From NCBI GenBank assembly GCA_018241725.1, contig JAFEDI010000128.1, positions 106,690-170,689 of the forward strand: DNA of 64,000 bases. Reading direction: 5' to 3'. The translations under genes and the position numbers were made by a program. A model generated the notes under the pieces. It ran no database searches, was not told where the DNA came from, and saw only the letters and a program-made list of their open reading frames with translations. Positions within the stretch are counted from its first letter, which is position 1, and every line of letters starts with the position of its first letter. Origin of the DNA: Pseudomonadota bacterium. Its GTDB lineage: Bacteria; Pseudomonadota; Gammaproteobacteria; Burkholderiales; Rhodocyclaceae. Shown piece by piece: positions 47,844 through 55,523 of this stretch.

Positions 47844-48090
47844 ATTGATCTTCCACCACGGTGACGTCTCTTCAGCCATGTCACTTCGAATCCCGCCCCT
47901 CCGTGGAATGCCAGCCCCTCGACAAGCCCGGAGCAGGCCGGGAACCTGCTCCGGGCGGGCTCCTCCTCCTGGGGCCCCGGCGAGCGCAGCTCGCTGGGGG
48001 GATTATTCGCGATGCAGCGCTCATGGAACCCACGCGTGCTCCCCACGACCAAGTAGAATGTAGCAACATACCTACGCTTCGGAGGCTGCC
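47844..48090. other. Region between polB and the toxin-antitoxin genes
   Basis: With the element above this is a 330-base gap. It holds the hairpin 47926-47956 (GCCCGGAGCAGG/CCTGCTCCGGGC, loop CCGGGAA), third of a family. The antitoxin ribosome-binding site CGGAGG is at 48078-48083. No gene seen. Confidence 0.5.
47926..47956 (-). repeat. Hairpin, copy 3 of a three-member family
   Basis: Perfect 12-bp stem with a 7-base loop; relative of 26715-26747 and 41773-41805. Lies 83 bases upstream of element copy 2 on the minus strand. Confidence 0.6.
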
Positions 48091-48348
48091 ATGCCGAACA
48101 CAACCCTTTCGAGCCGCGAGTTCAACCATGATGTCGGGCGCGCCAAGAAAGCCGCGTTGGAGGGACCTGTCTTCATCACAGATAGGGGGCGGCCCTCCCA
48201 TGTGTTGCTCTCCGTCGAGGCCTATCGCAAGCTGCTGGCCAACGAACCCAGCATCATCGACCTGCTGGCACTGCCCGGGTCAGAAGACATCGAATTCGAG
48301 CCGGTGCGCACCAACAGCCCGCTCTTTCGCCCCGCGGACCTCAGCTGA
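48091..48348 (+). CDS. Phd/YefM-type antitoxin
   Basis: 85 residues. N-terminal DNA-binding fold SSREFNHDVGRAKKAALEGPVFITDRGRPSHVLLS is classical Phd/YefM; the C-terminal tail (DIEFEPVRTNSPLF) would wrap the toxin. Likely autoregulates its promoter. Its TGA stop overlaps the toxin ATG by one base. Confidence 0.93.
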   Translation: MPNTTLSSREFNHDVGRAKKAALEGPVFITDRGRPSHVLLSVEAYRKLLANEPSIIDLLALPGSEDIEFEPVRTNSPLFRPADLS

Positions 48349-48764
48349 TGTATCTGCTTGACACGAACGTCGTCTCAGAACTTCGCAAGGCCAGGTCAGG
48401 CAAGGCTGATGCCAAGGTCACCACCTGGGCGGCGAGCATCCCTGCCTCCGAGCTGTTTCTTTCCGCGATTTCCGTACTGGAGCTTGAAACCGGCGTCCTG
48501 CTGATCGAACGGCGGGATACCGCACAAGGCGCCATCCTGCGGAGCTGGCTCGACAAACACGTCATTCCCGCCTTCGCCGGTCGCATCCTGCCGGTGGATA
48601 CGGACGTCGCCCAGCGCTGCGCGAGGCTACATGTTCCAGACCCGCGGGCAGAGCGCGATGCCCTCATCGCGGCAACGGCTCTGGTGCATGGCCTGACAGT
48701 CGTCACCCGCAACATCGGGGATTTTGAGGCGACGGGCATCGGACTGCTGAACCCTTGGACCTGA
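48348..48764 (+). CDS. vapC: VapC-type PIN-domain toxin
   Basis: 138 residues. PIN residues: D5 in YLLDTNVVSEL, E in SVLELETGV (about 46), D in ERDALIAATA (about 104) and D in NIGDFE (about 123). Expected to cleave RNA, usually tRNA. Coupled to the antitoxin. Immediately followed by a remnant of a fic gene. Confidence 0.93.
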   Translation: MYLLDTNVVSELRKARSGKADAKVTTWAASIPASELFLSAISVLELETGVLLIERRDTAQGAILRSWLDKHVIPAFAGRILPVDTDVAQRCARLHVPDPRAERDALIAATALVHGLTVVTRNIGDFEATGIGLLNPWT

Positions 48765-48765
48765 C

Positions 48766-48850
48766 CTACAGCGCGCTCAGTTCGTATCCCGTGCTCCGCC
48801 CGTCCCCTCTATGGATCAGCAGATCGTTGACGTCTTGCAGGTCATACAGC
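48766..48850 (-). pseudogene. C-terminal remnant of a fic gene
   Basis: On the minus strand the 85 bases encode DLQDVNDLLI-x-RGDGRSTGYELSAL and a stop, matching DINDLLARG...GGGRSTGYEL at the end of the intact Fic protein (53502-54626), with a short internal deletion. Only the last 28 or so codons remain; they end two bases from the vapC stop. Confidence 0.75.
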
Positions 48851-48854
48851 GGCC

Positions 48855-50558
48855 TCAAGCCGAACGGCCTTGCACCCTCGACAACTCATCCCGCAATCGT
48901 CTGATTTCCATCTCTATTCGCTCTGCGTCTCCACGCCCTTCCGGCACCCCATTCCGCTCCAGGTCGAACCACTGCTCAGCCAAGTCGGGAAGGACCGTCG
49001 TAACATCCAATCCACGCTCCAGCGCGCGAAGCCGAAGGGCGTCATCGAGCGCCCGACGTTGATCGTCGTTACCGTGCTGAATAAAGACCACCTTACCGCT
49101 TGACTCCCACTTTCCCCTGAACTCCCAGACCAGCCAGTCGAGCAGACCAGCTTGATCCGCATGGGCGGAGTAGCCACCGATCTGAACGATATCCGCCTTT
49201 ATGTCACGGATTGCAATACGCTCATCCGGTGACCACTCCAGGTAGCCTGTGTGACGCGCCCGCTCCGAGTTCGGTGTTTTCCGCAGCGCAAGGAGCTGAC
49301 CTGCCATCGCAGTCGGAGGCGCATAGCCAAGCATGCCGACGACAGTCCCCTCTTTTTTGAGTAATTCAGGAAGCCAGGCACGCGCAGGCCCGCCTTCGCA
49401 ACTTCCGGAGCCGGTGACCACGACCCGTGGGCCACTCCCGTTCTCCAGCAACGCCTTCCTATCCTCAACGGGCGTCAAGATCCTTCTCCACGACTGCGCG
49501 ACTCGATTTCCAAGACTGGCGACCCTCGGATTGATCGTTCGCTTGATATCCAGCGTCATAGCCACAATATCCAGCATCCGCTCAATATGGGCAGGCTCCT
49601 TATCGTCCATGCCCAGCCATCGAAACGACTGCTTGCCGAGCCACAGCGGACGCACTTTTCCTTTGGAGCCATTTGTTTCCATCCTCACGAACCCATCGAA
49701 TATCACAGGATGCATCCGCCGGGCGCTCGGGTAGTCGAGATGAGCAATTACGTGTCCATATCGCTCCGGATCTTCAGCAACGATCCAATGCAGGTCAAAC
49801 AACACGTCCTGCGTGCGACCAATCGCAAAGGTTGGCAGGATGAGCACGCCCTTCGTTGCAATGATGCGGTCAAGTTGCACACGCAATGCATCTCGACGGG
49901 TGATGGGATCCTGGTCGCACTCGGGACGAATCGATCCGCCATAAGTCGACTCGACCACAGCGAAGTCACAGGCGATAGGGTTCATGGGAAAGCGCATAAA
50001 CGGTAAGGACTCCACGCCTTCCGCCCCCCCTCCCACATCCCCCGAGAACACGATGCTGCGCTGCGTCGCCCCCTTGGGTCCCCAATAAACCGAGACGGAC
50101 ACCGCGCCGACGATATGTCCTGAGCGAAAGAACCTTAAGAAGAGATCTTGTCCGACAGGATGAAAGGTCCCACCCAGCAGCGGCACACCTTTCGGCTCAT
50201 GCCACTTGATACGCTCCACATCCTTCTCGGAGTAAGCGCATTCTCCCTGCCTTGCCGCATCCTTCAGTGAAAGGATAGCCAGATCCCGCGTCTCCCGTGT
50301 GCAGTACACCACCCCACTGAAGCCATCGCGATACAGTCGCGGCAACAGTCCGCAGTGATCGAGGTGGGCGTGGGTGAGCACCACGAAGTGAAGCTCAGCC
50401 GGCTGGAACGGCCAGCGCTGCTTGTTCCAGGCCTCACTACTCCGTTCTCCCTGCTGCATGCCGCAATCGACAAGGAAGTTCCAGCCCTTCGCAACATCGC
50501 GAAGCCATGTGCACGACCCCGTCACCATTCCAAGCGGTCCTAGAAAACGTACTTGCAT
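48855..50558 (-). CDS. Beta-CASP metallo-beta-lactamase-fold nuclease
   Basis: 567 residues. Metal-binding HxHxDH (THAHLDHCG, H63/H65/D67/H68), further metal ligands around GHIVGAVSV and VFSGDVGG, and beta-CASP features STYGGSIR, ILPTFAIGRTQDVLF, and GSGSCEGGPARAWL and GGYSAHADQAGLLDW. Such enzymes are RNA or DNA exonucleases/endonucleases (CPSF-73, Ysh1, RNase J relatives). The last 60 residues add a coiled stretch. Divergent from the 903-residue gene, with 151 bases between, so the two probably form one module. Confidence 0.88.
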   Translation of the reverse strand: MQVRFLGPLGMVTGSCTWLRDVAKGWNFLVDCGMQQGERSSEAWNKQRWPFQPAELHFVVLTHAHLDHCGLLPRLYRDGFSGVVYCTRETRDLAILSLKDAARQGECAYSEKDVERIKWHEPKGVPLLGGTFHPVGQDLFLRFFRSGHIVGAVSVSVYWGPKGATQRSIVFSGDVGGGAEGVESLPFMRFPMNPIACDFAVVESTYGGSIRPECDQDPITRRDALRVQLDRIIATKGVLILPTFAIGRTQDVLFDLHWIVAEDPERYGHVIAHLDYPSARRMHPVIFDGFVRMETNGSKGKVRPLWLGKQSFRWLGMDDKEPAHIERMLDIVAMTLDIKRTINPRVASLGNRVAQSWRRILTPVEDRKALLENGSGPRVVVTGSGSCEGGPARAWLPELLKKEGTVVGMLGYAPPTAMAGQLLALRKTPNSERARHTGYLEWSPDERIAIRDIKADIVQIGGYSAHADQAGLLDWLVWEFRGKWESSGKVVFIQHGNDDQRRALDDALRLRALERGLDVTTVLPDLAEQWFDLERNGVPEGRGDAERIEMEIRRLRDELSRVQGRSA

Positions 50559-50709
50559 TTGAGTTGCCTCCGTTTGTGATGTGTACGGAGTGCAACTTAC
50601 GGCTCATGCCATACAGCTGCAATAATCGACGCATCAACATGCATCATTGCATTTTTTATTGCACCCATTCATGCTACTGCTCATAATTCACAACGGGGCG
50701 TACTGAACC

Positions 50710-53421
50710 ATGCCAAGACCCATCCGCGACGCAATGGGTAATGCCTTCAGATCATTCGACACTCTCGCTGATGCCCTGAGAGAGAGAGCGCCATCACTGG
50801 AGTGGCCGGCTCGCCGATCACTGAGTGCCAAGATCGGAGAGCTTGATCGGGGCGTCAAAACCTGGTGGCAACGCAGGCCCGCGCAACGAAGTGCACTGCT
50901 GTCGCTGCTCAGCATCCCCGATGCGGATATCGGCATATTCGAAAGCCAGTCTGACGAGAACGTTTACCACTTCAAGGACTTCCCAGGGCTTCCACCGCTT
51001 CGCCTACCACGCGAGACCGCACCTCGCATCGGTCAAGCCATACCAAGCGCCAGCACTCAGTCGGCAGCTCCCTTCGAGGACTGGCTGAAGTTCGAAACCA
51101 CCGGGGTCGCGCGCCGCTTTGATCCTACTGGAATCACGTGGTTGCACATGCCGGACGGCACGGGCCGCAGCCTGCTCTTCGCAGAAATGGCAGCAAAGTG
51201 TGGCCTCGATGCGTTGCGGGTGCGCACGCTGGGTGATAGCGGCATTCGCATGGAAGATCCGAAACTGCTAGTGCTAAAACTTGATGAGCAGACCAACACT
51301 TTGGACCTTCGCCACCTGCTCAGACGACCTCGCGAAGCGGGCCTGTTGATCATTGCCCCGACCCCCTATCCACATGGCAATGCACCAGAGCTTATGGAGT
51401 CCTTTTCGTGGGAGTTTTTGAGCAAGGAGAAAAGTGACCGTGACTTTTTGACGCTTTCCAACCCGGAATCGCCGGTCAGTGGACTGTTAGGCCCACTTGA
51501 GATTGCATCGCTCCGCTGGGAGCTTGATAGCGATTGGCAGGATCGACTTCTCAATTGGATCGAGGCGCGCCTGAACCGGTTTCAGCCGGACACACTGTTC
51601 TCAGCTGAAGGTTTGCGTCAATGGATCGATAAATTTGACCCGTTGAAGCAATGGATCAGCACCCCGGAGGAGCTGATGGTGTTGTGTCACATATCCCATC
51701 GCCAAGGCGAGACTTTCCTACCGAAAGCAACTGACCGACATGTGGCGGACGCCTTGATTGAAGCGGTGATACGTCTCAAGCCCGGGCAAAAGCGCGTCTT
51801 TCGCAAACTTGCGGAATGCAGGTGGCAAACGAGTGCCCTACCCTGGCGCGGCGTGCTTTCCGAATCCCAATGGCGCTCCCTTGCCCGTGGTACGGAGTCA
51901 GTCTCCCAAGAGGCCCTTCTTGCCATCGCAGAAGCGCCCAATCGAGAGCGCCGAAGAGAGATGGCTTTGGCTATCGCTGAACAGAGCACCCGCGGCGTCA
52001 TTGATACCTTGATCGAAGGCAACTACCTCAAGCACGAGGGCATGGGGCACTACGACCTCTCCCCCCCTGCACTCGCCAAACTGATCGTCCGTGATTGGCT
52101 CCTTGACCATATCGTCGCGGCCCCGCTGAATACATGGGCCTTCGCATGCTTCGACAGTTCAAGACGCCGCCTCATCGACGCAACCCTGGACTGCTTAAAC
52201 CTTGACGAACTCGCTGTGCTGGCGGAGTCGATCTGCCATGAACCGCTCTGGGCGGCCGAGACCCTTGCTGCATCGGAAAGCGTCGTCTTTGCGATAGCAC
52301 GGCGCCTGGTCGATGGCGCCCCCTTCACGGACAGCATGCGTCGATGCTTCGTTCAGGTCTTCTCACGACTGGAAACGACCGATTCATTCCCAGCACATTA
52401 CCCATTGACGCGAGCTTGCGAAACAAATGATGACCAGCTTGCCTGGCTCGTCACATGTTGGGCTTTCAGCCTGGCCGAAGCTCCGTCGGGGGTTGCATAC
52501 GGCGTTGAAGATGCGTGGCAGTTTCCTGGCTGGTTTGAAGAGTCGCCCGACGTGACGGGCGGTCTGGTCACTGAATATGTCGGCGACTACGACGCGCTCA
52601 AACCGTCATGGAGGTCACTCTTCAAGCTCGGGGGGCGAATCTGCGAACGCTGGAAGAAACCTCCGGCGGAGCCCCCCGAGTTTCTGGAGCCAATCCTGCT
52701 ATCTGCCGCAGCCAAGGGGCGCTGGCCTGCCCAACCCGATTGGTGGAGCTCCGTGATGAACAGCAAGGAGATGGAAAATACCTTTCTTTCCGAGCTAAAG
52801 GGGGCAGGACGGGATGCCGCCTTACGGCTATGGCCATCATTTCTGCGCTATGAGACAGGCTTCAACAGAATCGATAATCTCGAGACGGCGCGATATCTGA
52901 GGTGTGTTTGCAGCGAAAGCCGGATCTGGATCTTGGGGCGACTCAACCCTGCCGACGTTCTGGCGAGTCTCGACGACACATCACTTCGCTATCTATACAA
53001 CAATCCATCCACGTTACCACCCGCGGTACGAAGAGCCTTATTGGATCAGGTTCCACACGACGCTCGGGGAGCCTCCGCGCTCCTTGCTCTATGTCCTGAT
53101 CTTGATGGTGACGAATTGACGCGCTGGCTCGGCGGATCCACCTATCTCGTCGCCGCAGAGCGCATATGGGTCCTCCCTTCAGATGAAATCCTTCGTGTGA
53201 TTGAGCGACTCGCAGAGGGTGACGAGATGAAAGCGGCCGTGTTGCTGGATTGTTGCCCGGACAACCGGCTTGAGATCGCCCTCGAGGCCCTGCAAAAAAT
53301 GCCGAGACTTCTCTCTTCTATTCCCCTAAGGCAGTGGGCTCGGCGCCGGCTACCAAATGCGAAGCATCTCTCGACGCAACTGATTGCTCTCATAGAACCG
53401 CAGGTACCACGAATAGCGTAA
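50710..53421 (+). CDS. Large protein of unknown function, partner of the nuclease
   Basis: 903 residues, no family recognised. Residues 120-200 look like a degenerate P-loop ATPase core: PDGTGRSLLF (148-157, Arg where Lys is expected), then LLVLKLDEQTNT near 187 as a possible Walker B. From about 290 on the protein is helical, with Trp-rich segments and repeat-like helices (LLDCCPDNRLEIALEALQKMP) reminiscent of HEAT/TPR solenoids. This STAND-like layout would fit a phage sensor. A function is not established. Gene in the middle of a module flanked by two fic 3' ends. Confidence 0.75.
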   Translation: MPRPIRDAMGNAFRSFDTLADALRERAPSLEWPARRSLSAKIGELDRGVKTWWQRRPAQRSALLSLLSIPDADIGIFESQSDENVYHFKDFPGLPPLRLPRETAPRIGQAIPSASTQSAAPFEDWLKFETTGVARRFDPTGITWLHMPDGTGRSLLFAEMAAKCGLDALRVRTLGDSGIRMEDPKLLVLKLDEQTNTLDLRHLLRRPREAGLLIIAPTPYPHGNAPELMESFSWEFLSKEKSDRDFLTLSNPESPVSGLLGPLEIASLRWELDSDWQDRLLNWIEARLNRFQPDTLFSAEGLRQWIDKFDPLKQWISTPEELMVLCHISHRQGETFLPKATDRHVADALIEAVIRLKPGQKRVFRKLAECRWQTSALPWRGVLSESQWRSLARGTESVSQEALLAIAEAPNRERRREMALAIAEQSTRGVIDTLIEGNYLKHEGMGHYDLSPPALAKLIVRDWLLDHIVAAPLNTWAFACFDSSRRRLIDATLDCLNLDELAVLAESICHEPLWAAETLAASESVVFAIARRLVDGAPFTDSMRRCFVQVFSRLETTDSFPAHYPLTRACETNDDQLAWLVTCWAFSLAEAPSGVAYGVEDAWQFPGWFEESPDVTGGLVTEYVGDYDALKPSWRSLFKLGGRICERWKKPPAEPPEFLEPILLSAAAKGRWPAQPDWWSSVMNSKEMENTFLSELKGAGRDAALRLWPSFLRYETGFNRIDNLETARYLRCVCSESRIWILGRLNPADVLASLDDTSLRYLYNNPSTLPPAVRRALLDQVPHDARGASALLALCPDLDGDELTRWLGGSTYLVAAERIWVLPSDEILRVIERLAEGDEMKAAVLLDCCPDNRLEIALEALQKMPRLLSSIPLRQWARRRLPNAKHLSTQLIALIEPQVPRIA

Positions 53422-53501
53422 CGGAGGCATTACCAGACGCGTAGCGGCAGGCTCGGGGGGGCGCCCCGCTCGACTGGGTGAAGAAAGAGAGCCAATCCGA
53501 T

Positions 53502-54626
53502 CTACGCATCACGGTCATTCAACTCGTATCCCGTACTCCGCCCGCCCCCGGCCATCTTCCTGAGCACTCCGCGGGCCAGCAGATCGTTGATGTCCCGCAG
53601 CGCCGTATCCGCCGAACACTTGGCAATGGCCGCCCACTTGCTGCTGGTGAGTTTTCCTTCGAAGCCATCCAGCAACCGATTGAGCACCTTCACCTGCCGC
53701 TCGTTGAACGGCGTGGCTGCCCAGCGCAGCCAGAACCAGGCCTTGATCAGCACGGCATCGAGTGTGTGCTGGGCCTGATCCACCGCACGATGCAGGCTCT
53801 CCTGGAACCAGACCAGCCACGCCGTGACGTCCAGCGATCCCTTCTGAGTGCGTTCGAGAATCTCGTAGTAGGCCTTCCGGTCCCGCTGGATCTGCGCCGA
53901 CAGGCTGTAGAAGCGCTGGGGGCTGCCGTCGGCTCGGGCAAGCAGCAGGTCACCGACGGCGCGGGCGATCCGTCCATTGCCATCGTCGAAGGGGTGCAAC
54001 GTGACGAACCAGAGATGTCCGAGGCCTGCCTTGATCAGCGGCGGCTCGCCGGAGTCGGTATTTAGCCAGTCCAGGAATCTCGCCGTTTCTGAAGGAAGTT
54101 GCTCTGCAGGCGGCGCCTCGAAGTGGACCTTCTGCCGCCCCATCGCTCCGGAGATCACCTGCATCGGTCCGTTGGTGTCACCCCGCCAGCCCGCCACCTT
54201 GATCCGCGTCATCCCCGAATACCCCGTCGGAAACAGCGCCGCATGCCAGCCGAACAGGCGTTCCGCGGTCATCAGCTGCGCCGAGTTGGCCGTTGCATCC
54301 AGCACCATCTCGACCACGCCTTCGACGTGGCGATCGACGGGCGCCAGGGCGCCGACGTCCACGCCCAGCCGACGGGCGATGCTCGAACGGACGGAGGCGA
54401 CATTCAGGCGTTCCCCCTCGATCTCACTGGTCTTGACGACATCGTCGGTGAGCGCAAGCAGACTGGCTTGATCGCGGGTCGCGGCCCCCACGTCGGCGAG
54501 ACGCCCCAGAAGCATGCCCTGCGCCCGACTGACGTCAGCCAGACGGCCTGCCAGCGCTGTGAGGTCGTAACGCCAGCAGGGCCAATCCGGCGCCTGCCAG
54601 ATGTAGAGGTAATCGTCGTGATTCAT
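53502..54626 (-). CDS. Fic-domain AMP transferase (class II)
   Basis: 374 residues from ATG 54626 (MNHDDYLYIWQAP). Inhibitory motif TSEIEGERL (about 66-74) on the N-terminal side, active motif HPFDDGNGRIAR (211-222) intact, and a C-terminal winged-helix-type part (DINDLLARGVLRKMAGGGRSTGYEL). Likely AMPylates or otherwise nucleotidylates target proteins when derepressed. DUF4172/Fic_N arrangement is common in chromosomal islands. No antitoxin gene beside it, as expected for a self-inhibited class. Confidence 0.92.
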   Translation of the reverse strand: MNHDDYLYIWQAPDWPCWRYDLTALAGRLADVSRAQGMLLGRLADVGAATRDQASLLALTDDVVKTSEIEGERLNVASVRSSIARRLGVDVGALAPVDRHVEGVVEMVLDATANSAQLMTAERLFGWHAALFPTGYSGMTRIKVAGWRGDTNGPMQVISGAMGRQKVHFEAPPAEQLPSETARFLDWLNTDSGEPPLIKAGLGHLWFVTLHPFDDGNGRIARAVGDLLLARADGSPQRFYSLSAQIQRDRKAYYEILERTQKGSLDVTAWLVWFQESLHRAVDQAQHTLDAVLIKAWFWLRWAATPFNERQVKVLNRLLDGFEGKLTSSKWAAIAKCSADTALRDINDLLARGVLRKMAGGGRSTGYELNDRDA

Positions 54627-55040
54627 GCGGCGATTATGTGTGGCTTTCACCGCATGGACAAGACAATCACCGCATAGACTGCGGCGATTGGCGCCTGCAT
54701 TATCCGCATGGATGATGGATCAGGGCAGGGTGTCGCTGTGGCGACATCCCCCTTCCTTCGTACGTCTGGCCCTGCCCGCTTCTGAAAATCCGGCTTAGTG
54801 GCACATCTCACTAGGCTAGAGCAGGCCCGGCATTACAACGCGATGGCAAGCATGACATGCACACGTACGACATTTGATGTCGCCTTCGCGACGTAAGGTA
54901 CGAGATCAACGCATGCCCTCAAAGTCACCACCATCGAAAAAATCGACAAATTTCATGTGAAAAACTCCACTCCATATCAAGAATTTGCCATATATCATGA
55001 AAAAATAATTTATTATGAATTTGTACTCTTAAACAAAAGT
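54627..55040. promoter_or_regulatory. Divergent intergenic region with AT-rich promoter stretch
   Basis: Upstream of fic and of the riboswitch. GGGTGTCGC-TGT-GCGACATCCC hairpin at about 54728-54753. From 54935 the sequence turns strongly AT-rich (TTGCCATATATCATG, TAATTTATTATGAAT) and probably holds the promoter of the riboswitch transcript; exact boxes cannot be set. Confidence 0.4.
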
Positions 55041-55160
55041 ACGATCAAAAATTGGCAAACGGGGTGAGAGCCCAGGACGCAAAGCCACGGGTCCTACTCG
55101 CTGAGCGCGAGAGGATGGCTGGGTTGCACCGCTAAGCAGTCTGCTGCGGTCACAGTTTTC
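55041..55160 (+). promoter_or_regulatory. GEMM-I (cyclic-di-GMP class I) riboswitch with terminator
   Basis: The conserved core is GGCAAAC (55054-55060), P1b stem GGGT-GAGA-GCCC with a GNRA tetraloop, GGACGCAAAGCC (55075-55086), then the P2 arm with CTCGC-TGAGC-GCGAG and GCC/GGC closing, and GGGTTGC at the 3' side. Positions matching Vc2 G20 (55054), A47 (55081) and the 3' C (about 55127) are G, A and C, which favours c-di-GMP over cGAMP. P1 is not obvious. A hairpin ACCGC-x2-AGCA-GTC-TGCT-GCGGT (55128-55150) followed by CACAGTTTT overlaps the aptamer 3' side; binding could therefore prevent termination (ON), which is inference. Confidence 0.87.
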
Positions 55161-55303
55161 CCGCCTTCCCATAGCAATGCAGTAGCCAGAGAGTTCTCTG
55201 GCACGTTCTCGCGACCATCCCCGCAAATTAACTAGACACGTTGGGGGCATCAAAGCCGAATAGTCGGTCACGGTTCACTAACGCCGGTACTCGAGGGAAA
55301 TCA

Positions 55304-55516
55304 ATGCTTCTTGCGATCATGGTTGTTCTAGCGATTTTTGGACTCCTTCTACTATTCGGGGTTATCGCCACTCTCGTCGAAATGATAATAGGCTTAGCCC
55401 TGCTTGCGGGCGTCGTAGCTCTCACTATCACATTCCCCTATGTAATGATTCCACTAATTTTATTCATCTACTTCGTCGGCCATAAAAACAAAAAATCGGA
55501 ACTACGGAAGAACTAA
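55304..55516 (+). CDS. Small two-helix membrane protein
   Basis: 70 residues from ATG 55304 (MLLAIMVVLAIFGLLLLFGV) with GAGGG upstream. Two hydrophobic helices (about 1-30 and 32-60) with a short charged tail KNKKSELRKN. A TTG start at 55241 is not supported. First gene after the riboswitch and 7 bases before the first dynamin gene, so it is part of that operon; a membrane anchor or toxin-like role is possible. Confidence 0.7.
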   Translation: MLLAIMVVLAIFGLLLLFGVIATLVEMIIGLALLAGVVALTITFPYVMIPLILFIYFVGHKNKKSELRKN

Positions 55517-55523
55517 ACCAATT

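Noticed and set aside
54780-55240. Possible CRISPR or other repeat array in the AT-rich region
   Set aside because: No regularly spaced repeats are present here or anywhere in the window.
55241-55303. N-terminal extension of the small membrane protein from a TTG codon
   Set aside because: No ribosome-binding site for the TTG, and the extension is basic and unlike a signal; the ATG at 55304 has GAGGG at proper distance.
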